Shown here piece by piece: positions 4,996 to 11,067 of a stretch of 11,132 bases of DNA. The notes beneath the pieces were generated by a model, which had not been told where the DNA came from, ran no database searches, and was given only the letters and a program-made list of their open reading frames with translations. Position 1 is the first letter of the stretch, and each line of letters opens with the position of its first letter. The DNA lies in assembly GCA_043798435.1 (NCBI GenBank), contig JAZDOR010000042.1, positions 1 to 11,132 on the forward strand, read 5' to 3'. The stretch is from JAGUXG01 sp043798435 (GTDB taxonomy: Bacteria > UBA9089 > UBA9088 > JAGUXG01). The translations under genes and the position numbers were made by a program.

Positions 4996-6702
4996 CTATT
5001 TTATACCGCAGTTCCTTGGACTGTTGACTGTGGACTGTTGACTGTGGACTGTTGACTGTGGACTCCTGACTCCTGATTCCTGACTCCTGTATTCTGTATT
5101 CTGTATTCTGTATCCTGACTCCTGACTGGTGACTGGTGACTGGTGACTGGTGACTTCTTCTAACCCTGCTTCCTCCATAATGTAATCAGCAATGGCTCTG
5201 TCTCCTACTGTAACCTCCTGATATTCAATGCCTTTCTTCTCTAAGAGTTTAGCTATAGACATACCGCTCTCTACTGTAAAGACCACCTTTTTAATCTCGG
5301 ATGGAAGATTAAGGGCAAAGAGGAGCATCATCATATCGCCAGATAAATATGGCACAACCTTGCCAGATAAGGAAACGCTGGTTACCAAGATACGGTCACA
5401 ATCACAGTCAACTGAAGCAGCAGGCAGAAGTTCTTTGCCCTCAATCTCATTTAACAAACCTTCCAGTAGCCCAGTATCTCCATCTACATTAAAGAAAGCC
5501 CTCTCTCCATCACAAAAGGTTATGGCATCTTCTGTTAAAGAAGGTTCTTTGAACATATAATCTTTCGGAAAATAAAAGCTCCTTTTGAGACCATCACCAT
5601 ACCCATATTCAGCCTGGGCAAAGGCTACAAGCTCTCCTTCTGTTATCTTATGAGGCGTCTCTCCATAAGGATACCCAGCACCTATCCTATAGTTTGTCTT
5701 TTCTCCATCTATCTCTGTCCCATAGCCAACCACTATAAGCCCTGTCTCCAAAAGCACCTTTATTTGTGGACTTATTCTTTTGATTAAACCAACCCCTGCT
5801 TCTCCTTTCTCCTCCCTGACCCCTGACCCCTGACCCCTGACCCCTGCTTCTCCTTTCTCCTCCCTGACCCCGGACCCCTGACCCCTGACCCCTATAATTG
5901 AACCTGCAGAGCCATAAGCCAAATCAAGGGGAATAATAGCTCCAGCAAAATTATCCTCTTTCCCAATGACTAATGACTGATGACTAATGACTCCTTCCTC
6001 CTTCCCAATGACTAATGACTGATGACTAATGACTTGATTATTATCCTGTGCCTCTTTTCTTGCCCGAGCCAGATACCTTATATAAACCTCATCTGAGTTA
6101 TCCTGAAAAACCCCTCTATCTTGCTCAAGAGGAATCATCATTCCTTCATTTTCTAATTTCTCCATAGCCCTGAAACCCTTCTCTATTCTCCATTCCAGGT
6201 CAAAAGAGATGGGCACACCATTTATAAAACCCTTGATTCCATTCCACTCTATCAAGTTATGCGAGCCAGTGATGATGATGCCTGAAGGATAAAAAGAAGC
6301 GGTGGGAGTAATAGCCACGCCATTAAAAAAGGTGTCAATTCCTTCGTCTAAAAGCCCTTCCATCAAGCTTTTAGCCAGATCAATGCTGGAAGGTCTTGGA
6401 TCCATACTTACCCATACCTTAAGGGGCATTTTGTCCTCTTTTATTACTTGTCCATAAGCCCTTCCGTAAAGGTAGGCAAGTTCAGGGCTCATAATGGTCT
6501 CGTTCTCATAAGCCTTGACCACTTGATGATAGATATCCGCTGTTTTTCCTCTGATACCAGAGGTGCCAAAAAGCCTGAATATTCTCAAGGCTTCTCTATC
6601 AGCCTCAATCCCTTTTTTGACCCGAGATATATCACCCATCCCTGCGATTTTCAAATGAGAGAAACCCTCTTTTATCCTATTTATTTTATCTACGCTTTGC
6701 AT
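4996..6702 (-). CDS. 5' portion of a second phosphohexomutase (PGM/PMM family), frameshifted by a heptamer array
   Basis: 568 residues from ATG 6702. The family landmarks are LFGTSGIRG (44-52), the catalytic serine loop TGSHNLIEWNGIKG (145-158, Ser147), a metal loop VDCDCDR (431-437; an unusual Cys-rich form of DGDxDR) and domain 3 sequence SGMSIAKLLEKKGIEYQEVT (479-498) through AIADYIMEEAGLEE. After residue 516 the frame enters a 140-bp heptamer array and reads low-complexity Ser/Gln/Tyr sequence to a stop at 4996. Two further in-frame repeat insertions sit at residues about 223-250 (14-residue unit ISHQSLVIGKEE..) and 269-303 (16-residue unit GVRGQGSGVREEKGEA). No ribosome binding site is evident before 6702, so the start is uncertain. 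Sugar specificity is not determinable. It differs clearly from the mutase at 1000-3294, so it is not a recent copy. Confidence 0.8.
   Translation of the reverse strand: MQSVDKINRIKEGFSHLKIAGMGDISRVKKGIEADREALRIFRLFGTSGIRGKTADIYHQVVKAYENETIMSPELAYLYGRAYGQVIKEDKMPLKVWVSMDPRPSSIDLAKSLMEGLLDEGIDTFFNGVAITPTASFYPSGIIITGSHNLIEWNGIKGFINGVPISFDLEWRIEKGFRAMEKLENEGMMIPLEQDRGVFQDNSDEVYIRYLARARKEAQDNNQVISHQSLVIGKEEGVISHQSLVIGKEDNFAGAIIPLDLAYGSAGSIIGVRGQGSGVREEKGEAGVRGQGSGVREEKGEAGVGLIKRISPQIKVLLETGLIVVGYGTEIDGEKTNYRIGAGYPYGETPHKITEGELVAFAQAEYGYGDGLKRSFYFPKDYMFKEPSLTEDAITFCDGERAFFNVDGDTGLLEGLLNEIEGKELLPAASVDCDCDRILVTSVSLSGKVVPYLSGDMMMLLFALNLPSEIKKVVFTVESGMSIAKLLEKKGIEYQEVTVGDRAIADYIMEEAGLEEVTSHQSPVTSQESGYRIQNTEYRSQESGVRSPQSTVHSQQSTVNSPRNCGIK
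5018..5157. repeat. Exact array of 20 heptanucleotides that breaks the mutase frame
   Basis: Twenty consecutive 7-mers run in unbroken register. In order they are: GGACTGT/TGACTGT alternating six times, GGACTCC, TGACTCC, TGATTCC, TGACTCC, TGTATTC three times, TGTATCC, TGACTCC, TGACTGG four times, TGACTTC. The total is 140 bp. Sequence on either side is ordinary mutase coding sequence, and joining 5158 to 5017 restores a continuous frame (EEAGLE-KELRYKIAGGEPSG on the minus strand). Confidence 0.95.
5793..5888. repeat. Two 48-bp repeats containing TGACCCC heptamers, in frame
   Basis: The unit at 5793-5840 is repeated at 5841-5888 with one mismatch (T to G). Each unit holds a run of TGACCCC heptamers plus a CT-rich segment. 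On the minus strand it encodes a 16-residue repeat, GVRGQGSGVREEKGEA, and does not disturb the frame. Confidence 0.9.
5957..6040. repeat. Heptamer array with 42-bp higher-order repeat, in frame
   Basis: Eleven 7-mers in register (TCTTTCC, CAATGAC, TAATGAC, TGATGAC, TAATGAC, TCCTTCC, TCCTTCC, CAATGAC, TAATGAC, TGATGAC, TAATGAC), plus TTGATTA, give 84 bp or 28 codons. The six-heptamer block repeats at a 42-bp period, encoding the 14-residue VISHQSLVIGKEEG twice. Dropping all 84 bp leaves the mutase in frame. Confidence 0.85.
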
Positions 6703-6777
6703 TTTGGTTGGTGGTTAGTGTTTAGAAGCCTGCGTCCCATCTACAAAAAGCCCTTTGATCTACCCTGAACGAATAAT

Positions 6778-6870
6778 TGGCGGAGAGGCTGGGATTCGAA
6801 CCCAGGGTAAGGTTATGCACCCTACAACTGCTTAGCAGGCAGCCCCGATCGACCACTCTGGCACCTCTCC
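6778..6870 (-). tRNA. tRNA-Ser, anticodon GCU, CCA encoded
   Basis: On the minus strand the acceptor stem GGAGAGG (6870-6864) pairs with CCTCTCC (6788-6782), followed by discriminator G and an encoded CCA (6780-6778). The T arm is CTGGGTTCGAATCCCAG. The anticodon arm is GCTGC-CTGCTAA-GCAGT, with anticodon GCT at the centre of the loop, reading AGC/AGU serine codons. The long variable arm between anticodon and T arms (GGGTGCATAACCTTACCC) is the class II form expected for tRNA-Ser. It lies between lptC and the second mutase. Confidence 0.95.
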
Positions 6871-6891
6871 AATTAGTAAGCAAGTAGAAGA

Positions 6892-6920
6892 ATTATACCT
6901 CTAAACCATATTTCTCGTCT
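6892..6920 (-). promoter_or_regulatory. Candidate promoter for tRNA-Ser
   Basis: The minus strand has TATAAT at 6897-6892 and, after an 18-bp spacer, TAGACG (4 of 6 matches to TTGACA) upstream, overlapping the lptC stop codon. This would start transcription about 15 nt before the mature tRNA end at 6870. Confidence 0.45.
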
Positions 6921-7404
6921 ACTTGAATTTTACCCTGACCCCATCCTTTATCTTCATAGAGGAGAAGTCTGCTTCTGCTACAAAGCCCTTTCCAGATAAT
7001 ATCAGCCCTTCTTTTTGCAGGATAACCTCTTTCTCAGTTGTAAGCCTTTTTTCCTTCTCATTCCAGGTAAGCCTCTCTGTTTGGAGTTTAATCTTTTCTA
7101 ATTCTTCTGATGCCTCAACATTACCAAATAACTCAATTATTTCATTATCCTGGTCTAAGATACCGCTATCTGCAGTAATCTTACTTATTTTCTTGTCTTT
7201 ATAAAGAAGAAGCGTCAGTTTTGCCAGATGGGTCTTTTTCCCCTCTATTTTGACATTATCACACATCAGCTTCCATGTCTTTTCGCCATTCTTAGATGAG
7301 GTGAGAACAGTCTTAGAAAATCCTGGGCTCAAGACTTGCACCTTCTTTTCTTCCTTTGTGCATCCTGCTACCAAAACAAGACATAATAGCAATAACCACT
7401 TCAT
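6919..7404 (-). CDS. lptC: LptC-like LPS export lipoprotein/periplasmic protein
   Basis: 161 residues. The N-terminus MKWLLLLCLVLVAGC is a lipoprotein signal with lipobox LVAGC (Cys15). The rest reads as short beta-strand repeats: KTWKLMCDNVKIEGKKTHLA, ISKITADSGILDQDNEIIEL, FGNVEASEELEKIKLQTERL, and KEVILQKEGLILSGKGF, the pattern of the LptC/OstA beta-jellyroll ('GNV' and 'S-G-x-G-F' turns). In LPS transport, LptC binds the LptBFG transporter at the inner membrane and hands LPS to LptA. The length fits the family (about 150-200). Its usual neighbours (lptA, lptB, kdsC) are absent; clpX lies upstream and tRNA-Ser 48 bp downstream, so it is detached from the usual cluster. No Shine-Dalgarno sequence is seen before the ATG. 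Confidence 0.8.
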   Translation of the reverse strand: MKWLLLLCLVLVAGCTKEEKKVQVLSPGFSKTVLTSSKNGEKTWKLMCDNVKIEGKKTHLAKLTLLLYKDKKISKITADSGILDQDNEIIELFGNVEASEELEKIKLQTERLTWNEKEKRLTTEKEVILQKEGLILSGKGFVAEADFSSMKIKDGVRVKFK

Positions 7405-7461
7405 TTGTATTATATCGAAAAGAAATGTAATTTAGTAAAATTCTATGTGTTTAGCTCCACA

Positions 7462-7496
7462 TTTTAGATTTTAGATTGGGGATTTTGGATTGAAGA
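7462..7496. repeat. Heptamer array, five units (TTTTAGA / TTGGGGA type)
   Basis: Five 7-mers in register: TTTTAGA, TTTTAGA, TTGGGGA, TTTTGGA, TTGAAGA. It lies between lptC and the inverted-repeat element at 7512. Confidence 0.7.
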
Positions 7497-7511
7497 TAAG
7501 GAAAAGAAATC

Positions 7512-7665
7512 TTTCGGGACGGTTCATTTTCAGCCTTTTCCCTATGATTTTTTTTGGAAATTGGAAATTAGAAATTGGGAAGAAAAGATTCTGCTTCTGT
7601 GCTAATTTCAAATTTCTAATTTCTTTTAACCTCAAGATTTCAAACAAAGGTGAACCGTCCCGAAA
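7512..7665. mobile_element. MITE-like element with perfect 15-bp terminal inverted repeats
   Basis: TTTCGGGACGGTTCA at 7512-7526 is the exact reverse complement of 7651-7665. Inside is a second, AT-rich pair of arms made of heptamers: TTGGAAA twice, TTAGAAA, TTGGGAA (7554-7581), against TAATTTC, AAATTTC, TAATTTC (7603-7623). The 154-bp unit has no ORF and could fold into a long hairpin. No target duplication is evident. It sits 23 bp beyond the clpX stop codon and fills most of the clpX-lptC gap. Confidence 0.7.
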
Positions 7666-7688
7666 AACGCAAAAGTTCAGTTATAAAA

Positions 7689-8918
7689 TTATGCCGTCTT
7701 TTTTAACAGTGTCCTTTCTACAACACCTTCCCTGACCATTTTTTCGGTGATAAGATAGTCTTTTGGTTTTTTGTTTGATGGCAGTTCAAACATCATATCA
7801 AGGGTTATCTCTTCTATGATTGATCTAAGAGAGCGGGCACCCATCGCTTTTTTTACAGCTGTTTCAGCTATAGCAGTAATGGCAGATTCAGAAAACTCCA
7901 GGCCAGCATCGGAAAAGGCAAAGAGCTTCTTATACTGCTTGATGAGGGCATTTTTGGGTTCTTTTAACACCCTGACCATATCCTGGCAAGAGAGTGAAAA
8001 GAGGGTGGTGACAATGGGCAGTCTTCCAACAAACTCAGGAATCAATCCATACTTGAGAAGGTCGTCTGGAGTAACTAAGGAGAGCATCTCGCCTTTTTCC
8101 TCTTTGCTATGAAGGCTCCGTCCAAAACCCAAAACCTTGTTTTTCAGCCTTGTTTGAATAATCTCAGAAAGACCGATGAAGGCACCTCCGCAAATGAATA
8201 ATATATTCTGGGTGTTGATGGGGATAAGCTCCACCTCAGGGTGTTTTCTTCCGCCTTTGGGAGGAATATATGCCATTGTCCCTTCTATTATCTTGAGGAG
8301 TCCCTGCTGAACACCTTCTCCTGAGACATCTCTGGTGATGGAGGCTGTATCCTGGCTCTTTCTGGCAATCTTGTCTATCTCATCAATATAGATAATCCCT
8401 CTCTCTGCCTTCTGGACATCGCCCTGGGCACTCTGGATGAGCCTGAAAAGAATCATTTCAACATCATCCCCAACATAGCCTGCCTCAGTCAAAGATGTAG
8501 CATCAGCAATAGCGAATGGCACATGAAGGATGCGGGCTAAGGTCTGAGCCAGAAGCGTCTTTCCTGAGCCTGTTGGTCCAATCAAGAGGATGTTGCTCTT
8601 TTCAATCTCCACCCCATCATCTTGCTGCGAGTTTATTCTCTTGTAGTGGTTATATACGGCTACAGCCAGAACCTTCTTTGCCTTCTCCTGACCGACAACA
8701 TACTCTTCAATCTTCTCTTTTATCTCTTTTGGCGTGAGTGTCTTCTTTTTATTCTTCTTTACTACCTTCTTCTCTTTTGCCTCTAAGATGGTGTTGCAGA
8801 GCTCTACGCACTCATTGCAGATGTATATCCCTGGACCAGCTATCAGGGTTTCAACCTCCTCCTTTGGCTTTCCGCAGAAGGAGCAATACAGGTTATTTTT
8901 ATCGCCAAATCTGATCAT
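7689..8918 (-). CDS. clpX: ATP-dependent Clp protease ATP-binding subunit ClpX
   Basis: 409 residues, full family length. The N-terminal C4 zinc-binding domain has Cys12, Cys15, Cys34 and Cys37 (CSFC..ICNEC). The AAA+ module shows Walker A GPTGSGKT (114-121), the substrate-gripping pore loop GYVGD (147-151), Walker B IIYIDEID (175-182), the RKH loop (224-226) and a sensor-2 segment GARSLRSIIE. ClpX unfolds tagged or misfolded proteins as a hexamer and feeds them to ClpP. No clpP lies beside it, although clpP-clpX is the common order; instead a small membrane coiled-coil gene ends 2 nt upstream of its ATG (8918), suggesting coupled translation. No strong Shine-Dalgarno is visible, in line with coupling. 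Confidence 0.97.
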   Translation of the reverse strand: MIRFGDKNNLYCSFCGKPKEEVETLIAGPGIYICNECVELCNTILEAKEKKVVKKNKKKTLTPKEIKEKIEEYVVGQEKAKKVLAVAVYNHYKRINSQQDDGVEIEKSNILLIGPTGSGKTLLAQTLARILHVPFAIADATSLTEAGYVGDDVEMILFRLIQSAQGDVQKAERGIIYIDEIDKIARKSQDTASITRDVSGEGVQQGLLKIIEGTMAYIPPKGGRKHPEVELIPINTQNILFICGGAFIGLSEIIQTRLKNKVLGFGRSLHSKEEKGEMLSLVTPDDLLKYGLIPEFVGRLPIVTTLFSLSCQDMVRVLKEPKNALIKQYKKLFAFSDAGLEFSESAITAIAETAVKKAMGARSLRSIIEEITLDMMFELPSNKKPKDYLITEKMVREGVVERTLLKKTA

Positions 8919-8920
8919 TT

Positions 8921-9379
8921 TTATAGCCCAACCTGCTTTAATGCACCAAGCATAGCTGGCTCCTTCCTTCCAAATATCCTGAGTGCTTCCTCAACGGCAT
9001 TCTCCCTTACCTTAAGTGCTTCAAGCCTTGTAACTGCTGGTTGTAAAGCAGACCTTCTATCCCATAAAACAAAGCCAACCAGGGTAATCATCCCGGTCAA
9101 AAGAAGCCCAAAACCCCAGAACATAAAATCCTTCATATCGTCTATCCTTCTATTTGTATCATCCATCCTTGCATTCATTTCTTGCCTTAAGCCACCAATC
9201 TCTGCCTTCGTTTCTTGCCTTAAGCCACCAATCTCTGCTTTCATTTCCTGCCTTAAGTTATTATTCTCCTCTTTTACAATCTTGCGTATCTCCTCAATAT
9301 CCTGTTTGGTTAGCTCAGAATAAGCAGGAGATACCAAAACCATTCCCAAACCCAAAATTCCGAATAAAAACCTCTTCAT
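8921..9379 (-). CDS. Small exported or membrane coiled-coil protein, function unknown
   Basis: 152 residues from ATG 9379, chosen because GGGAGGT lies 8 nt upstream and a signal peptide (MKRFLFGILGLGMVLVSPAY) follows; an upstream in-frame start at 9490 lacks both. Residues 24-84 form a charged coiled coil containing an 11-residue repeat (LRQEMKAEIGG three times, at about 42, 53 and 64). A transmembrane helix follows at 86-106 (FMFWGFGLLLTGMITLVGFV), then WDRRSALQPAV and a short helical tail. The same architecture (signal peptide, LRxEI repeats, single membrane helix, WDRRxALxPA) is familiar from unnamed proteins of other bacteria, but I know no function. It is the gene before clpX and probably co-transcribed. 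Confidence 0.75.
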   Translation of the reverse strand: MKRFLFGILGLGMVLVSPAYSELTKQDIEEIRKIVKEENNNLRQEMKAEIGGLRQETKAEIGGLRQEMNARMDDTNRRIDDMKDFMFWGFGLLLTGMITLVGFVLWDRRSALQPAVTRLEALKVRENAVEEALRIFGRKEPAMLGALKQVGL

Positions 9380-9436
9380 TTTTCTACCTCCCTTGAGAAT
9401 TAACTCAAAAATTAATGTAACTACTAAGTAGCAAAA

Positions 9437-9706
9437 ATAAAATGCCACAGATTCAATGCCACAGATTACAGATAAATGCCACAGATTCACAGATTAAAAG
9501 TATGAAATATTATGAAATATTCAGAAAAGGAATAGTTGATGAACACTATAGTTGGGTAATTAATTGTTTAGCCATATCTAAATGTCCATTAGGGCTAATT
9601 GTAAACTTTGGTGAAAAACTCATTAATAACAAAAAGAATAATTTTTTAATCTGTGAATCTGTGGCTTTCAAAGAGATCAGCTTTTAATCTGTGAATCTGT
9701 AGATTT
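9437..9706. repeat. Inverted-repeat island between ino1 and the coiled-coil gene
   Basis: This gene-poor stretch is built from CCACAGATT-type repeats. The left arm (9437-9499) has three ATGCCACAGATT copies and ends GCCACAGATTCACAGATTAA (9478-9497). The right arm carries the reverse complement at 9646-9665 and a further TTTTAATCTGTGAATCTGTA copy at 9682-9701, ending at the ino1 stop codon. The arms enclose a degraded GxxExxY-like gene. The layout is that of an inserted repeat-plus-gene unit. Confidence 0.75.
9502..9687 (+). pseudogene. Remnant of a GxxExxY-type (PDDEXK-like) protein gene
   Basis: The plus-strand frame from ATG 9502 reads MKYYEIFRKGIVDEHYSWVI, then NCLAISKCPLGLIVNFGEKL. The segment H-x-x-W/Q-V-I-N-x-L-x-x-x-x-x-x-L-G-L-I-V-N-F-G matches the C-terminal end of GxxExxY proteins ('HxAQLLNYLKATGxxxGLLLNFG'). 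The upstream GxxExxY motif and the nuclease-like core are missing, so only about 30 residues remain. Such genes are commonly set between short repeats, as here. The role of the family is not established; the assignment rests on one motif. Confidence 0.5.
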
Positions 9707-10826
9707 AACTTGATATGTCTCCTTTGATAAACTCCTCTACCAGGTTCTTTGCCTCAGAATCTGAATACTGCACAGGTGGAGACTTCATAAAGTAAGAGGA
9801 TGGAGCTGTTAAAGCCCCGCCAATCTTTCTATTCAGAGCTAACTTAGCACACCTTATAGCATCTATAGCCACACCTGCTGAGTTCGGCGAATCCTCAACA
9901 GATAGCCTGAGCTCTAAATTAAGGGGAACATCAGCAAACCCGCTTCCCTCCATCCTGATGAAGCAGACCTTGTTATCCTTTTGCCAGGGGACATAGTCGG
10001 ATGGGCCTATGTGGATGTTTTCAGGAGCTAAGGGCGTTGATAACTGAGACTGGACAGACTGAGTCTTGCTTATCTTCTTTGAGGCAAGCCTGTCTCTATT
10101 GAGCATATTCAGAAAGTCTGTATTTCCACCGGTATTCAGCTGATATGTTCTTTCAAGCTTCACCCCTCTGTCCTCAAAGAGCTTGGTAAGAACACGGTGT
10201 GTAATGGTTGCACCAACCTGCGATTTAATATCATCACCTATAATAGGAATGCCCTTCTCCTTGAACCTTTTCTCCCACTCAGCGTGTGAGGCAATGAAGA
10301 CAGGCATACAGTTTATGACCGCACAACCTGCCTCTAAGGCACACTCCATATAGAACTCTACGGCTTTTTGAGAGCCTACTGGAAGGTAGTTTATCAGCAC
10401 CTCTACACCCCTTTCTTTTAAGGTTTCCACAATCCTCTGCATCTCTTTGGCAGCTTTCTCTTCAGGAACAAAGTCATCTAAGTATTCATCTATCACAAAG
10501 GTCTGCTCCTCCGGGTAATTGAGCATATGCCGTGCCACGCCATCTAAAAGAAAGCCAAGCTCCACCTTGACATTCATAAAGGGGACATCTGAGATTTTCC
10601 TGGTGCAGTTTGGTCTTTCAAAGATTGCTTCTGAGAGGTCGCGATTCACCTTTCTCTTATCAATGTCAAAGGCAGTAACGAACTCCATATCCTCGGGCTT
10701 ATAGCCTGCTAAATCAAAGTGCATCAAGCCAATGGCAGAACCCTTTCCCCTGTAGTACTCTATCCCTTGAATCAAGGATGAGGCACAATTCCCAACCCCA
10801 ACAATACCAACTCTAATCTTTTCCAT
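9705..10826 (-). CDS. ino1: Inositol-1-phosphate synthase (MIPS), actinobacterial/archaeal type
   Basis: 373 residues from ATG 10826 (MEKIRVGIVGVGNCASSLIQ). Converts glucose 6-phosphate to 1L-myo-inositol 1-phosphate with bound NAD, in the cytoplasm, the first step to inositol lipids or inositol-based solutes. Visible features: Rossmann loop GVGNCASS (10-17), NYLPVGS (146-152), GDDIKSQVGAT (197-207) with the conserved active-site lysine, LNTGGNTDFLNM (230-241), a KKISKTQS lysine cluster (250-257) and VEDSPNSAG (310-318). Length and motifs fit the short mycobacterial/archaeal form rather than the about 500-residue eukaryotic one. It stands alone, divergent from no visible neighbour; its stop abuts the repeat island. 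It could supply inositol from the hexose 6-phosphate pool that the mutases also use (inference). Confidence 0.92.
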   Translation of the reverse strand: MEKIRVGIVGVGNCASSLIQGIEYYRGKGSAIGLMHFDLAGYKPEDMEFVTAFDIDKRKVNRDLSEAIFERPNCTRKISDVPFMNVKVELGFLLDGVARHMLNYPEEQTFVIDEYLDDFVPEEKAAKEMQRIVETLKERGVEVLINYLPVGSQKAVEFYMECALEAGCAVINCMPVFIASHAEWEKRFKEKGIPIIGDDIKSQVGATITHRVLTKLFEDRGVKLERTYQLNTGGNTDFLNMLNRDRLASKKISKTQSVQSQLSTPLAPENIHIGPSDYVPWQKDNKVCFIRMEGSGFADVPLNLELRLSVEDSPNSAGVAIDAIRCAKLALNRKIGGALTAPSSYFMKSPPVQYSDSEAKNLVEEFIKGDISS

Positions 10827-10833
10827 AGAGAAG

Positions 10834-10863
10834 ATTATAACAATCAATTAAGGATGAAGTCAA
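10834..10863 (-). promoter_or_regulatory. Sigma70-type promoter for ino1, predicting a leaderless transcript
   Basis: The minus strand reads TTGACT (10863-10858), an 18-bp spacer, then TATAAT (10839-10834). Only 7 nt separate TATAAT from the ino1 ATG at 10826, so transcription would begin at or within a base or two of the A of the ATG. No Shine-Dalgarno sequence precedes the ATG, which fits a leaderless mRNA. Confidence 0.65.
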
Positions 10864-10877
10864 AAGAAAAATTTTTT

Positions 10878-10910
10878 GTAACTATTTATTTACTCAAGTG
10901 AAGTGTAACC
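10878..10910. repeat. Solitary end related to the 165-bp MITE
   Basis: GTAACTATTTATTTACTCAA and the following GTGAAGT closely match the left end of the element at 3480 (GTAACTATTTA-CCCAAGTGAAGT), with a small insertion. No second end or target duplication can be seen before the window ends. A run of GGAAAA-rich sequence and ACCACCAAGAGACTAAGACA follows, similar in style to the element's internal repeats. Confidence 0.5.
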
Positions 10911-10997
10911 AAGGAAAAAGGGAAAATAGTAGGAAAAATGGAAAAGAAAAAGATTTTACCACCAAGAGACTAAGACACAAAGAATATAAACCGTCCT

Positions 10998-11059
10998 CCG
11001 TGACCGTTATCCGTGACCGTAAAATTTCGGTATCCGTGACCGTTATCCATAACCGTTAT
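10998..11059. repeat. CCGTGACCGTTAT tandem repeats, non-coding
   Basis: The 13-bp unit CCGTGACCGTTAT occurs at 10998-11010 and 11034-11046. Between them is a variant at 11011-11033, and a degenerate copy CCATAACCGTTAT follows at 11047-11059. No gene is seen from 10864 to the window end. Confidence 0.75.
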
Positions 11060-11067
11060 TTCTTTGT

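Noticed and set aside
5018..5157. CRISPR-like repeat array
   Set aside because: Units are 7 bp and contiguous with no unique spacers; no cas genes are present.
4996..5160. Ser/Gln/Tyr-rich C-terminal tail of the second mutase as a functional domain
   Set aside because: It is the translation of the heptamer array in the wrong frame; the conserved continuation lies in another frame.
7409..7414. TATAAT immediately before lptC as a promoter
   Set aside because: Only 4 nt separate it from the ATG, so transcription would start inside the coding region, and no -35 match is found at 16-18 bp.
9380..9490. N-terminal extension of the coiled-coil protein from 9490
   Set aside because: The extension covers repeat DNA and lacks a ribosome binding site; ATG 9379 has GGGAGGT and a signal peptide.
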